DNA of 64,000 bases. Origin: Leptodontidium sp. MPI-SDFR-AT-0119 (lineage: Eukaryota > Ascomycota > Leotiomycetes > Helotiales > Leptodontidiaceae). This document shows positions 1 through 11,638 of the stretch, in pieces (positions within the stretch are counted from its first letter, which is position 1; each line of letters opens with the position of its first letter). Under the pieces are notes generated by a model. The model made no database searches and was not told the DNA's origin. It saw only the letters and a program-made list of their open reading frames with translations. The stretch is from contig JAHLEZ010000005.1 of NCBI GenBank assembly GCA_020726505.1, positions 2,666,001 through 2,730,000 of the forward strand, given 5' to 3'. A program made the position numbers and the translations under genes.

Positions 1-725
1 GAAAGTCCAGTGCGTGTCATGAGCCATTTTGTGTATCGAGGCAAGTGAACTGCGAACCATGCCAACTTTCGCCTCGAAGGGTCCAAGACATCATTCAGAA
101 TTGTGCGATCTGCCTTCGAGCCTGTAAGGGATGATGTCCCACCGTGTTCTACTCCGTATAGGAAATGCGTGATGTTATCAAGGGAGTAATAATGCAGACT
201 AGAGAAAGTTTCGCTTGCAGTCTCGGGATCTTTCTCAATCAACTGCATGAATTCCCAAACTTTCTCCTCGACCACTTCCGCGGAAGTTTTCAGAATGCTT
301 GATTTTGAATATGCATGGTTGAGCAATTTCTTCCTTTCTCCATGCTCCTTCACGCCGGCGAAAGTGAACAGGTTCTGGTGACCGTACACATCGAACATCC
401 GATAGAAGGAGGTGCGTTCAAACCCGCTTCCAGCTCCATAGATGGTCTTCAAAGCTGAAATGCTGTTGAATGAAATCTCGTTTGGGCCGATCCTGACGAC
501 GGGCCCGTGTTGCTGATGGAGTTGGTGGATAGAGCGTGTGCGGATTCCTCTCCAGTCATCGTATGCGAGTCGCCATTTAGTGATAGCGTATGATTTAGGC
601 CCGGGGATCCCTCTGAGGGGCAGAAGATTAGAGAATAGACGTACGGCAATGACAATTATTGTGATTGCCAAAAGCCTAGTCAAGATGGCGCTGCTGGCTG
701 AGAGGAAGCCTGGGATGTCTGGCAT
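1..725 (-). CDS. Cytochrome P450, N-terminal part (cut by the left edge)
   Basis: Membrane-bound haem monooxygenase of the fungal microsomal P450 type. The window holds only the first ~240 residues. The start at 725 gives a hydrophobic anchor (ILTRLLAITIIVIAVRLFSN), then the proline hinge LRGIPGPKS and the typical early-domain motif HGPVVRIGPNEISF, followed by helix B/C-like sequence (FYRMFDVYG, KEHGERKKLLNHAYSKSSIL). The haem-binding cysteine, ExxR and I-helix lie beyond position 1. An in-frame ATG at 773 would add 16 residues; the one at 725 gives the more usual N-terminus. No intron is needed in this part. The substrate cannot be inferred. It is followed upstream by a divergent-looking gap and then a dioxygenase gene on the same strand; a shared pathway is possible but unsupported. 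Confidence 0.85.
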   Translation of the reverse strand, partial: MPDIPGFLSASSAILTRLLAITIIVIAVRLFSNLLPLRGIPGPKSYAITKWRLAYDDWRGIRTRSIHQLHQQHGPVVRIGPNEISFNSISALKTIYGAGSGFERTSFYRMFDVYGHQNLFTFAGVKEHGERKKLLNHAYSKSSILKTSAEVVEEKVWEFMQLIEKDPETASETFSSLHYYSLDNITHFLYGVEHGGTSSLTGSKADRTILNDVLDPSRRKLAWFAVHLPRYTKWLMTRTGL

Positions 726-1119
726 GCTGATAGATATTTGCAGAAATGGCAATTGGGTTGCTTTGAAGTACATACAGAATCTCTTCCAATCTGCAGTACT
801 ATCACAATACGAGCCAGTTGGAGGTGGGTGATTGTAAACTCATTATCGTTTATCTTGTAGAGGGGGGTGCTACGGATACGGAGTTCAAAAGTGGTGGCAA
901 TGCCCCACTTACCAGTCCAGTACCAGACAGGCGATAACTTCCTGCAGTAGTTTCTTAGCTAGCCTGTGTAATGTGACAAGAGCCTTCTGTTGAGATCCAA
1001 AATATTTGATTTCTTACGTTTAGTTCCAATTCCATTACGTTTGAATTTAGAAAGGTTCTTCGATTCATCAGTGTTGAAGTTAAGTGACAAATTGGAAAGA
1101 GAGTAGATGGCTTGGGCAA
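726..1119. other. Intergenic, no gene seen
   Basis: Promoter side of the P450 gene and 3' side of the dioxygenase gene. Short open frames here have no recognisable sequence features. Nothing else is seen. Confidence 0.5.
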
Positions 1120-2512
1120 TCATGCTTTCCCCGCACCCCCACGAATCCTTGGTTCGAATGGGAACACTTGCTCTTCCTCTGTAACATCTTTGTATAATTC
1201 ATCCCATCTTGGCTTCAACTGCTCCGGTGTGTTCCAAGCAAGTTCTGGATCTCTAAGCCAGAGTCTCAACAGATGTCTCCTACAACTCCATCAGCACCTA
1301 TTCATGAACTGAGGAAAGTGATACTGTAGCTTTAATCGCCTTAAAATATTTTTGGGGATACATACTCTTTTCCAGGCTCATCTGTAAACCCATCTCTAGC
1401 ATGGAAGATGCTGAGATTGTTGACATACTGCACATCTCCCTTCTGGAAATCCAAAGTCAAGCTGAATTTCTCTGCAAGAAAATGAAGTGCATCCAGAGCT
1501 TCAGCTTGAGCTTCTGTGATTGGAGGAATCCCTAGTGTTCGTGGGAGGTTTAGGAAACCAGTGAAACCTCTACGAGCATATTGAATAATAACTCGCTCTG
1601 GTGAAGCCTCTGTGGCAGGGGTGTGATAGAGCAGTGGCTTTGTTGTGTATGGCTTGTCGGGGTTGCCATAGCTGGGAACATTAGCAACGTTCTCCTTCTG
1701 GCCTGTGGAGAAGGTCTCACCCATCAAAGACCCATTCCTCTGATAAAGTTTTGATTATATCAGGCCGAGTCCTAGCGAGTTCATTGTACACTCTCCAGCT
1801 GCTCGCTAGTTTACTTTCCCCACCCTTAGCAGCAACGTTCAGTGAGAAGAGACTGACGATATCACCAGCATCCGTATGGAATACTTGTTTGTCGGTGGTG
1901 TAAGCTGGTGCTCCAATATTCCCAGCTACGGAGGTTTGACTGAGATCTTTGATGTGGTTCAGCATGGAAGATTGCTTGGTTTTATCTACCAGCTTGGAAT
2001 CTTGGCGGCCACGAACACTTCCGATGTATGAAGAGACCCCCGCATATATGATGATGTTTTCGTCGATGGCGTAGTCATCTGGTCTCAGGCCGCGCAGGAC
2101 AAAGAAACCTCGTCCCGATTGAAGCTCTTTGGCATGTTGATGGAGGATTGGCGATAATGTCGGCAATGGAAACGTTTGTTGATTGACGGAACCGATTGAC
2201 TTGTTGAGAGCTACCAGAGTCAGAAAATTCATCACAGTAGATTACATGCAACTTACATTTGAAATGCTTCAAAGCTGCATCAATTTCTTGAAGATGATTG
2301 TCCGTCAACACCAAAGTCCATTGACTCTCGTCCGTGTAATCCTTCCCTTCCCACACAAGTTCCCCCTTCAATTGATTTGGGAAGCTTCCAGGCAGTTTCG
2401 ATACGGATTTGTTCTGAGACCTGATTCTCTCGCTCCGTAGTAGATACTTTTGGAAGTCTGGGTGGTATGAGATGTCTGGTTGAGTCTGAGTCTGAGTTTG
2501 AGTGAGAGACAT
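1120..2512 (-). CDS. TfdA/TauD-family Fe(II)/2-oxoglutarate dioxygenase
   Basis: Four exons, 2512-2257, 2210-1721, 1671-1366 and 1279-1120, encode 403 residues with an exact frame through three introns (46, 49 and 86 nt). The 49-nt intron has a textbook GCTAATG branch site and removes an apparent stop after WVFDG. The iron-binding HxD lies in VFHTDAGDIVSL, and the distal region holds HARDGF and RHLLRLWLRDPE, as in fungal TauD/TfdA proteins that oxidise small organic acids or sulfonates with 2-oxoglutarate and O2. The N-terminal part (FPNQLKGELVWEGKDY) matches the usual fungal layout. Start chosen at the ATG in the TCATCATCATGTCT context at 2512. The substrate is unknown. No signal peptide; probably cytosolic. 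Confidence 0.88.
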
Positions 2513-3446
2513 GATGATGAATTTCTTTTCTGGGGTGATCGAAGAAGTCTGAGAGTGGGATAGAGCCTTTTTTTTTTTGTATATATACTATTAATGAGTA
2601 AGCATCAGGCCTGAATAGTCTATGGTGCTCGCCGCTGTCACCATTGCGTGATTGATTTACCCCGCATATCACGTGTATACACCCTGCGATATCAGATGAT
2701 ATTCGAGATTGCGAGATTGTGAGTGGTCATTACTTACAGTAGGTAAAGTGATGGTATTCAAGGCCTGTGGTTTCGTCGTTACAAATAATAGCTGTTCAAA
2801 GATCGACCCATTTTCGCTTGCCAAAATGTATTTAAGAAACTGAGAAACTTCAGCAGTTTTGGATTTTAATCCAAAGACCAGACTGCTTTCAAATGTCGCC
2901 AGCTACTACCTGAAGTACGCAGAATTTCAATTCATACAGTGATTGAAAATTGAAAATTGAAAATGTGAAAATGTCTCCTGGTATAATAGTCACATATTCG
3001 TACTAGCTGTTTTTTCATTGATGTGTATTGAACTATCTTCCGGAACTACTGTGCTTATATCCGCTGTGGGAATCGGCCTAATCGCCTGTAACAAGCCTCT
3101 TGGCGCTCGCGGATAGTGACAAGGCTCTGCAAGGTGGCCCTGTAAGCTGAGGAATTAGAGGGGCAAAGCTCTAAAGCAGAGCCTAGAGCCCTCAGCACCT
3201 CTGATGCTTACACATTAAAACTATCGCACGGCGTTTTAAAGTTAATAAATAGACTTCCTATAAATGATTTTCTAAGCGGGGGAAGTTCTATTTTCTCACG
3301 CTTTTATTGGGAGATGAAACCCAAGAGGGAAAAGGGGGGTAATTAACGAAGGCAGTTTGAGTTTAAGCCAAGCAGGCCCACTTTATTGTTTTTTTATCGA
3401 ACATCAACCAACACATCCACGAATCAAAATCCATCACGCCAACATA
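2513..3446. other. Intergenic, with a possible old repeat remnant
   Basis: About 0.93 kb between divergently transcribed genes (dioxygenase leftward, DUF924 rightward), so it holds both promoters. A T10 tract with TATATATACTA lies at 2570-2590, just upstream of the dioxygenase start. The segment ~3060-3260 has a changed composition with repeated GCTCT/AGAGC words and may be a transposon remnant, but I see no clear termini or coding frame. Confidence 0.35.
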
Positions 3447-4211
3447 ATGAGAGCATATAATTTCTCTTCGGCTGTTCATAAGGTAACGTTCATCCTATAT
3501 TCTCATCATTAGCATAGCAACTAACTCTTCAAGCTCTAGATCCTCGGCTTTCAATCAGCTTTCAAATCAACCTTCAACCTCCCTACCTTCCGTGCCATGT
3601 CTTCTTCATCAGCACCAATCTCAACCATCGATCCGGATATCAATCGCACGATATCATACTGGTTTGACGGTCCTGAGCCCATGAAGAAATGGTTCCAAGG
3701 CGGTACCGCCGTCGACGAAGAAATCCGGGAGCACTTCCTGCCTCTCGTCGAACGGGCACGAGATAATCAACTCACGTCCTGGACCGAAGAACCTAGAGGT
3801 TCACTCGCTCTCATCGTTCTTTTGGATCAATTTCCTCGGAATTTGTATCGAGGGTCGCCGTTATCCTACAGTTCAGACTCGCTGGCGCTAGATGTGGCAG
3901 CGAAAGGCATCGCGAGGGGCCATCACAAGAACGTCACCAATCTACAGATGCAGGCTTTCTATCTCCCATTCATGCATGACGAGAGTCTCATCAGTCAGAT
4001 TGCTGCGATATCTTTCTACGAGTCTCTGGTCGCGAAGTGTGATCCGGAATCTGAGTTGCAGGGCTTAATCCAGAAATCGCTGCACTTCTCCGAGCGGCAT
4101 AGGGATTGTATTTTGAAATTTGGGAGATTCCCTTCGAGGAATAAGGCACTTGGGAGGACTTCCACGCCAGAGGAAGTCGATTACCTTAAGGAACACCCAG
4201 CAGGCTTTTAA
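3447..4211 (+). CDS. DUF924-family protein, possible mitochondrial form
   Basis: The main exon from 3597 encodes 204 residues of a DUF924 protein (TPR-like helical fold, function unknown, found in bacteria and fungi): ISYWFDGPEPMKKWFQGG, PRGSLALIVLLDQFPRNLYRG, FYLPFMHDES and RHRDCILKFGRFPSRNKALGR are the family core. Its N-terminal half carries the conserved FW-rich start of the family. An upstream ATG at 3447 followed by an intron 3483-3539 (GTAACG donor, CAACTAACTC branch site, CTCTAG acceptor) joins in frame and adds 31 residues, MRAYNFSSAVHK then ILGFQSAFKSTFNLPTFRA. That leader is rich in basic and hydroxylated residues without acids, like a mitochondrial targeting peptide. I infer the longer form; the shorter start at 3597 remains possible. 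Confidence 0.85.
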
Positions 4212-4576
4212 ATCACATGTGTATCAGCAACTTCTTTTGGTCGTACCCTGGCCCTGGTTATTTCTCTTATGCAGGAACTTTTTTGCATAGAAGAAACAAG
4301 CCAAACCGCGGGACGGAAGAGTTGCATCGCTAAATGGTTAGTCTTCCTCCTATTCCTCCGCATTGCTATATGAGGCTAAATTGACTTACCCATGCCCAGG
4401 CCAATTTACTGGGGGGCCAATATGGGCCCACGCTGTACTTTATATGTTCATTAAGTGCCAAGATGGGAGTCTGTATCAATAACCAATTTATTTCCCCTCT
4501 TTCCATTCTTCAATCGTAAAAAAGCACCACTGTTTTTCCTCAAAGATTATCTCGAAGTGTTTGGAGAGACGACGCG

Positions 4577-4837
4577 ATGTTGGCGAGCACAGTTTTCCTA
4601 CTAACCTGTTGGATTTCACTGGCATGGGGACTTGGAAAGAAATGCATCATATCTTTCACAGATGGACCACTACGACTAGCAAGCGGTAGCACACTCATCA
4701 GCCTATTCCTGAGCACCTCTGATTTTCCCGGCGTCATCCGAGCCGGTCAAGACCTCACAGCAGACTTCGGCCGCATCACAGGGAAGAACTTGACGGTCAT
4801 CACCAAAGATCAGAAGTCATTTTACATTGGCTGGTGA
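4577..4837 (+). pseudogene. Truncated GH115 alpha-glucuronidase, N-terminal remnant
   Basis: An 86-residue open frame begins with a signal peptide (MLASTVFLLTCWISLAWGLG) and continues with KKCIISFTDGPLRLASGST, SLFLSTSDFPGVIRAGQDLTADFGRITGKNLTVIT. This is the typical start of fungal GH115 xylan alpha-1,2-glucuronidases, which are about 1000 residues long. The frame stops at 4835-4837. A second frame continues for ~25 codons with weakly similar sequence before stopping. No further GH115 sequence is found before the ankyrin gene, which ends at 5094 on the other strand. I infer a deletion or rearrangement that removed more than 90 percent of the gene. The family call is from memory of conserved N-terminal sequence. 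Confidence 0.6.
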
Positions 4838-5093
4838 TAGAATCAAGGGTCTGAAGGAGCCCTTGATGGGTTGGGAACAATTGGTTGCAAAGCTATTGTA
4901 GATTGCCAATGTGTGTCACTTCATCCATGCGATAGTTGTGCTCGAGTGAACAACTTAGGTATCTTCGAGCTGTCTCGCTTCGCGAAGACATACACGTCAC
5001 TTTATCTCGAAGCATAGTCGAAGGAACCAGGAAGGAAGCTCTTCCGATTTCGTGGTCACATTCATCGTACTGATACAACCTACTGATAAAGCA

Positions 5094-6341
5094 TCATCTC
5101 ACAACGCCCACAGACCCCAACGCTTTCTTGATACGATCGCTCGAAACGGAGGCCAGACCCGAGCCTTTGCCTCCCCATACATGACCCTTACCCAAGTACG
5201 TCAACGACGGAGCCTTGCTCGCCGATGTGAAAATGCCCCCTCGGTCTGGATATTTCCGCTTTACAAGTGATTCCACTGCATCTTCATTTCCATTCTCCAC
5301 AGCATAAGACAGCGGTGTCCGATGCACGGCATTCATAGCCGTCAAGTCAGCGCCTTTCCTCTCAAGCATCTTCAGTAGCTGGGCATCTCCAACAATAGCC
5401 GCATAATGTGTGGGAGAACTATACGGCGGGTACGCTTTCCAGGTCTTTCGAGATTCAGTCGTCGCCTTGAAACCTTTCTCGAGCAGAAAAGCTACCGTGG
5501 CGCGGTTTCCGGACATGACAGCCAAGTGGAATGGAGGAGCGGGAAATCAGCGGATGTGTTTCTCTGGCGAGCTGTGCTGGTGTTCCCATGGTCTCTTCTT
5601 TTCGTTGTGGTGCCACAGGGTCTCGACCATCTCCATGTCTCCGAGCATACATGCGCATGAAAAGGCATGCAGAAGATCATCGTCGCTGGACATCGGGAAT
5701 GCCAGCGCGGTGGCCTGGTGGCCGTTGATAACTGCCAATTCGCGTGCTGTGAAAGTCTTCCTGTCGAAGAAATCTTGGAGATGCCGGTCGAACTTGTGGT
5801 CCATTGCCTCTTTGATCTTCTCGATGGCACTAGGTGATGCTGCTCTCTCTTTGTGCCAAACATGGCCACTCAAGCCGGTGATCAGCTTTACTGCTCCGGT
5901 GTTCCCGTTTTCGGCAGCTAGATGGAGGGGGGTGATACCTCCATCGGCAAACCAACCGGTGTCCTTGTAGCCTAGAAGAAGCTTGACTGTTGATCTATCT
6001 CCATTTGCTGCAGCGAGATGTAGAGGAGTACGAAGCTCAGAATCACGAATGCTGGGTTTAACTCCCTGCTTGAGGCTGGAGGACGTGTCTTTCCAAGATC
6101 CGGCAGCAGCCGCGGCAAGTAGTGCCTCTTTCAGATCCGTAAAAGTAGGTTCTGGACCCGAAGTTGTTGAGGAAGCGCCGACAGAGGTAGTGACTGTACG
6201 GGTCGTCGTATTCTTCCATTCATCGCTATTTGATGGTATCACAAACGCGAATAGGATGGATATGAAGACGCCAAGGACGAGCGTCCAAAAGAACAGAGAG
6301 AAGAGCAGTGATGAGGCCGATTTCCTGATCTTTGGAGGCAT
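5094..6341 (-). pseudogene. Membrane-anchored ankyrin-repeat protein with one in-frame stop
   Basis: One reading frame of 415 codons with a single TGA at 5549-5547. Residues 1-35 are basic then strongly hydrophobic (SLLFSLFFWTLVLGVFISIL), a type II membrane anchor. Ankyrin units follow: RTPLHLAAANGDRSTVKLLL, GITPLHLAAENGNTGAVKLI, and after the stop FHLAVMSGNRATVAFLLEKG, PTHYAAIVGDAQLLKMLERKGADL and RTPLSYAVENGNEDAVESLVKRK. Ankyrin character continues on both sides in the same frame, so the stop is a point change, a miscall, or a recent nonsense mutation; I found no intron that removes it. No catalytic domain is seen. The protein would sit in a membrane with its ankyrin stack exposed on one side. 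The stretch 6342-6762 upstream is its presumed promoter shared with the next, divergent gene. Confidence 0.7.
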
Positions 6342-6762
6342 CTTAGACTTCGGGGACTATGTTCCGGGCTGGAAGAGCTCGAACGGATTTTGTTCATTTG
6401 ACAATCAGAAGATGATTGTGGTTGTGAAGTTGGAGATGCCATCCATGATTCCTCAAGTTCAGCTGGTCGTGGGTGGCTGCGCCTGGAAATGCGCCTCTCT
6501 CTTCAATGATTTGTTGCCTTCTGTCCAGGCGCGGGTGAAGATATGACTGACGCCCTTTATTGGGAAATTGTATTTCGGTGAGGGAACGCGGGATGGCGGG
6601 GGCTGAGCTACTGCGGCTGAGAGGGGAGAGTGTCTCACTGGCGGTGGTGCTGGATTCATTGTTGCAGATGGAATCTAGATAAACTCCCATTTATCACGGG
6701 GCGGCAGGTGGTCTTCAAATCTGACTGCTGTCATTCTCCTCCTCGACCTCCAGTGACCCAAT

Positions 6763-9061
6763 ATGGCCCTTGCTCGGAGAGACCGACAGGAGCTTAGCAA
6801 TACGGGGTATCAGAACCCAAGCACCAGCACAATAAGCCTGTCTTCACAGCCGCAGGACCAGTTTCCAGTCCCTTTCAATGGAAAGAACTACGAAGTCTAT
6901 CTGTATCTGGCTCGAGAATGTTCCGGCGGATGGTTCCCCAGCTTTGCTCATGGCCAGGCGGCAGCTACAAGTATAGTAAACTGCCTGTTAGATGTGTCCG
7001 ACGACAGGTGTGCTAGTTTGAAAGCAGTCTGTCTGCCAAACTCTCGGAGTTCGGATTTCTTGTAAGGGTGTATAATGATGCCACCTGATCTGTGCTCACT
7101 ACTCGTAGACCACATGCCGTTGACCTGCAACGACTGGGCACGTTGCGCGAAGAGGTTGAGATTTGCCGGGCACTATTCACCGAGACTCTTGCGAGTCTTG
7201 CTGTAAATATGGACGATATTCATGGTAAGAGTGGAATGCTATGTGCAGAAAGCGGGCCGGTAAGGTGTCCATGTGTGAAAACATCATCACGAAACTTACA
7301 GGTTGCAAGCTTGTGCGAGCATTGAATCATTGCCACGAAGCCAGATTATACAGCACACAGACACGCCACTATCTGGAACGCACAGAGGAGACACACGCAG
7401 AAATGTTATCTGTCTTGGACACCATCGTACATAGGTGGGAGAAGCTTTATAAAAAGGTATTCCAGCTCAACTGGGTCTTGAGTAAACAACTAGGTATGAA
7501 ACTCGATCTGAGGTTTGGGCAATGACCAGCGTTCTGAATTCTCTAGGGCTCATCCAAAGGTTCCAGCGAGATATTGCGAATGGTATCGCAAAAAAGCATA
7601 GCACCCTTGGGAGGATATCTGGAAATATATCCACAACAACAGCGAATCTTCGAGAAACGGAAAGACAATTGCAATCCCTGACGATCAAGACAGACGAAAA
7701 TGATACTTGGCATGATGAAGCAACCATTAAAGTGCTCCGAAATTAGCTGGTGAAAGCGGAAGCCGCAGCGAGACGGCTTGACCGTGAAATGGAATTCGGA
7801 CCTAAACAATTTGCTGAAGCACAACGGCGCGAAAACGAACGTGTGGAGACACCACAACCAGGTATGGAAATCTATCTGATCCAGCACCTATATCTGACTT
7901 CAAAGCAGACGGTTGGGGACCATGGATATGGGATGCAATCTGGAATCCGATTGGAAACTACAACGAATTGGCCCAATCCGCCGCTTGGGAAGCCAAAGTC
8001 GATGAATACAAGAAATGGGAGGAAGAGAGCAATACCAAGCGTTTCGAACTAGAGGAAGAAATCATCAGCTTGAAGCACCAGATTCAAAGTCACCAGGCGC
8101 AGCATGAGCGAGAACTTGAGCAAAAGTCTCGAGACAAAATACTTGCGGCACAACAATGTATTGCCATGGAAAACAAGTTGACCTCCGGCTTATCTCCCAA
8201 GAGAGAGCGCTGAAAGTCATGACCGATGAAAAGAAACTCCTCAAGAGTTCTATTGCGATCGAACAAACGATTCAATCTGACTTGGTAAGCGCCCACAGTG
8301 CGTGAGACTGACTGATGATAGCCTGGAGAGTGCTGATTTTGAGAAGGATGCATTTCAACAGGTCGTGCCCAACTTGTGTCGAAACATCAAGGAAGCCGAG
8401 ACCAATATCAACCACTCATTTATTGCGTACACGCACATAAACAAGAAACTACAGGGCTGCTCAACTACGATTGCACGAGTGTCTCAGCAGATGCAGAACG
8501 ATAGGCTTTCTCAAGAGGAGTCAAAGGTCGGTTTCTATCTTTTTTCACATCCTGTAACTGCGTTCAAGTCGCAAGAGTTGACAATCGAGCAGGATCTTCT
8601 CGAGGACATCAACTTTTTGCGGCTCACTTTCCTGGTCATCAGTGACATGGCAGGCCGAAGCTCAACCGTCTCACGCGAGTTGTACAGTCATGGCTTATCG
8701 ATCATGGCACCTCTAAGCATCAGACCAGGTACTTCGAACACTGGAAACGGTGATGCGCACGGGGAACGCAAACGGGCTGAGATACTCAGCAAAATTGGAG
8801 GGGAAGCTGCGATGCAATACGACCAGGTGAGTCTTCAGTCTTTAGCCTCCCTCAGGTATGTCCGTGGCTCACATTTTGAAGGCCCAGACGCACAGGGAGA
8901 CATTCAATAGACTGTGCAATCGAGTGGAGGACATAGTGAATTCCACTGGAACGATAAGCCAAGCATCAGGCAACACGATGAATCAAGGGGCAGGTCTATT
9001 GAAGACACGCGAGCCTAAGAGCAAAAGTAGTACCAATTGGCGTCGGATTCTCGGACGGTAG
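6763..9061 (+). pseudogene. Coiled-coil protein gene, seven exons, with a stop and a frameshift
   Basis: Exons 6763-7061, 7109-7224, 7302-7493, 7547-7861, 7906-8284, 8362-8826 and 8882-9061 join in phase with good donors and acceptors, giving about 648 codons. I do not recognise a family. The middle is rich in charged heptad-like sequence (LVKAEAAARRLDREME, KKWEEESNTKRFELEEEI, HQAQHERELEQKSRDKILAA), so an elongated coiled coil is likely. Two lesions are seen: TAG at 7744-7746 in the middle of a coiled-coil exon, and a single-base loss near 8178-8181, after which the frame resumes as LISQERALKVMTDEKKLL. The latter would be repaired by one extra G. Either the gene is freshly dead or the sequence has errors here. 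Confidence 0.55.
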
Positions 9062-9704
9062 AGAGTCGCTGAAAGTAGGACACTCGCATGTACCATTTCC
9101 AGATAATGTGCCTGTTACGTCTCCTTGGTGAAGCCGTCTCATTCTTTAATGTAAATTGAGCTGGTGCTGAGGAAGTCGGTCGGGAATAGCTTCATAGCGA
9201 CCCCAGTAATCTTAGACTCTCTGTGTGTGGATCGGTAGTTCCTTACGAAGCTCTCCATGGAGGTTCTAACATTCCAAAGAAGGTCAGATGCTCTCAAGAT
9301 CATCCAAATTGATTTGCCGCTGTCCTCGTGTGCACGACCTTGATCACTTTACGTAGCGTTGAGACGGTTTGAATGAGGTGCACGAGAATCTAGAGGATTT
9401 CCAAAATGGCAGTGAGACCTAGAAAAAACAAAAGAGCACTCGGAAAGCCGTTACGTAACAGACAGGTAAGATATGCGAGGGTATCATGTTGCGCCGTAGC
9501 ACAGTAGTGGTGGCTGTTCAGTTGGCTCAGCCCCTCACCCGCATAGTCTCAATCGTGTACATGGGCAACCCGTCTTTGCTCATCCATATTCAATAACGAT
9601 ATCCTTTGATTCTGCTCAGCAGCAAAAAGTTTCTACGCTCGGGACCTAATCAATCAACCACATCAGCACTTAGCGACGGGTGAACCATACTTCTGGACGG
9701 GACC
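9062..9704. other. Intergenic, no gene seen
   Basis: Tandem, same-strand gap between the coiled-coil gene and the TPR/ankyrin gene. No convincing frame on either strand and no repeat termini. Confidence 0.4.
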
Positions 9705-11638
9705 ATGGATCCGCCTTCAATCGCAGCAGGCGCTTGCAGCCTCACCATGGTCGGAATCAAATCTCTAAAGGTATCCACGACGGCATACAAAAGCTCCAAA
9801 ACGCAGACAGACGGCTGTTGAGTCTGTCAGACGAAGTCAACATGCCTGGACTCTGTCTGGTAGCAGTCCAAGCGAGTCTCGAAGACAAACGATTATTAAA
9901 ACTGGAACAATCTCTCCGACTGTTTGAGTCTCCACAGCTTGCCTTCTTCGACGCCACACGTACCATCCTTGATGATTGCATCAATGTGCTTTCGAGATTG
10001 GATTCCATGATATTTGGAGTCAAGAAGGAGGGCAAGACCCCTGGATTTTTGAGGAAGCCAGTTGCGGCGTGGAAATTAAGCCTGGGTGAGGATGATATTG
10101 CTGAGGCGAGGGATACGATAAAAGTGTATACTGCTGCGATGCAGATGGCATTGTCGTCGCTGAACACGTGCGTATCTTGCTAACACTGTAAATCCAGATG
10201 TGTAGCAGCTAACGTGAATCTAGATCGTTGCTGGTGCGGTCAAGTCCCGATGTTGAGACGAGAGAAGTTGGAGCAGTTGTCGGTTCGGTGCCTAGGAGTG
10301 TACACACTCTACAAGAAAACATAAAGCGATCGACGAGCATCAGCAAACCGTCCCTGGCCAGTACTGGTAGCTCAAATCAAAATCATGCAAAACGAAAGCA
10401 TTTGGAAAAGTACATTGAAATAGTAGAGGAGCTTCGTTCCAACGTGACAACGTATATTGGGAGTACAAATGGCTCAGTGGCTGGTGATCAAGATTATGAA
10501 GAATCAGTTGCAGGGGAATTTCCCAGCGAGGACGGAGCTGCTCGAGTGAGAATCGCGCAGTGGAGTGGCGGTCATGCGACGGGAGGTAAGTATCCAATGT
10601 CTGGGTGAGAGTGGCTACACTCACTCACAAACACCAGGTTGGATCTCGGAAGAGAAAGAAGATCATTCCAAGATGATGATCGGACGCCGTATGGATCTCG
10701 CACAGTCGAAAATGGCAGCGAAGCAATACGGGGCAGCAGAGAAGCTTTACACAAAGTGTATAGCCGAGATGGGGCTTTCGCCCGATTGTATAGCTCATGA
10801 AGCACATGGATCACGAGAGATCCGCATGAAACTATTTGAGGCCTTGAAGAACCAAAAGAAATACGCTGAGGGATTGCGCGTCCTGGACACTCTCGCAAAA
10901 TATCAAGGACTTGGTCCTGCAGATCTGTGTCTATTGACCCACTTAAGGGCCCAGGTATTGCTAGAACAGAAGAAACCAGAGGATGCACTACCGCACGCCC
11001 TGGAGGCAATGAGGAGTCGATACGAAATGTCCGATGACAGTCGACATCTCTACATCGAGTCGTCGAACTTGGTCGCAGACATTTATTCGGCTTTGGGTGA
11101 CAAGGAGGAAGCGGAGTTATACCGACAATGCAACAACCTCTCGAAAGAAGGGCTGCTCAAAGAAAGTTCGACAACAAGCGTTCATTCCAACAGTTCAAAG
11201 CAAAAAGTCATCTCACTGCTATCACAGGATGGCCATGACTTGAGCTGTCCCGAGGGTATCAACGAGTCTCTAATATGGGCAATCCGGAACCAAAACGAAA
11301 GCGCATTGCGTCTCTGTCTCGACCAAGGAGCAGACGTGAACTGTCCCAGCTCGAACGGCTGGACGCCGTTGCACTATGCAGCTAGTATCGGATCTGACTC
11401 GCATGTTGAGATTCTGCTGAATCTTGGAGCACAAGTCAACGTGTGCGCTGGTCTGCACTGGACCCCTTTAATGGTAGCTGTGTACAACGAATACTCTGAG
11501 ACCGCCAAGATACTCATCGCGCATGGAGCTGACCTGGAGGCCAAATCGGCAGATGGGGAGACTGTCTTGCAGATCGCACGTTCTCGTAGTCTGTTTACCG
11601 TGGCGGCTATGCAGAGGGAAGAAGGCGCGACAGGATAG
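9705..11638 (+). CDS. STAND-type N-terminal domain plus TPR and ankyrin repeats
   Basis: Exons from 9705 to 10167, 10224-10585 and 10638-11638. The start MDPPSIAAGACSLTM is the hallmark of the fungal STAND/NLR N-terminal domain (Helo-like or related), usually followed by IAKGLYDGVQ-type sequence; here GIHDGIQKLQNADRRLLSLSDEV follows. The link between the two needs one extra G at about 9770 (AAGGT instead of AAGGGT), so the gene as printed is frameshifted by one base. The third exon has TPR-like helices (LAQSKMAAKQYGAAEKLYTK, LRAQVLLEQKKPEDALPHAL, NLVADIYSALGDKEEAELYR), then ankyrin repeats from ~11290 (GWTPLHYAASIGSDSHVEIL, HWTPLMVAVYNEYSETAKIL). No nucleotide-binding domain lies between the two ends. 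A role in recognition or cell-death signalling is inferred from the family only. Downstream ATGs in the second frame could start a shorter product. Confidence 0.7.

Noticed and set aside
538..831. Rightward frame over the P450 start
   Set aside because: It is antisense to a clear P450 N-terminus.
1112..1312. Rightward 66-codon frame
   Set aside because: It is the antisense shadow of the last exon of the dioxygenase gene.
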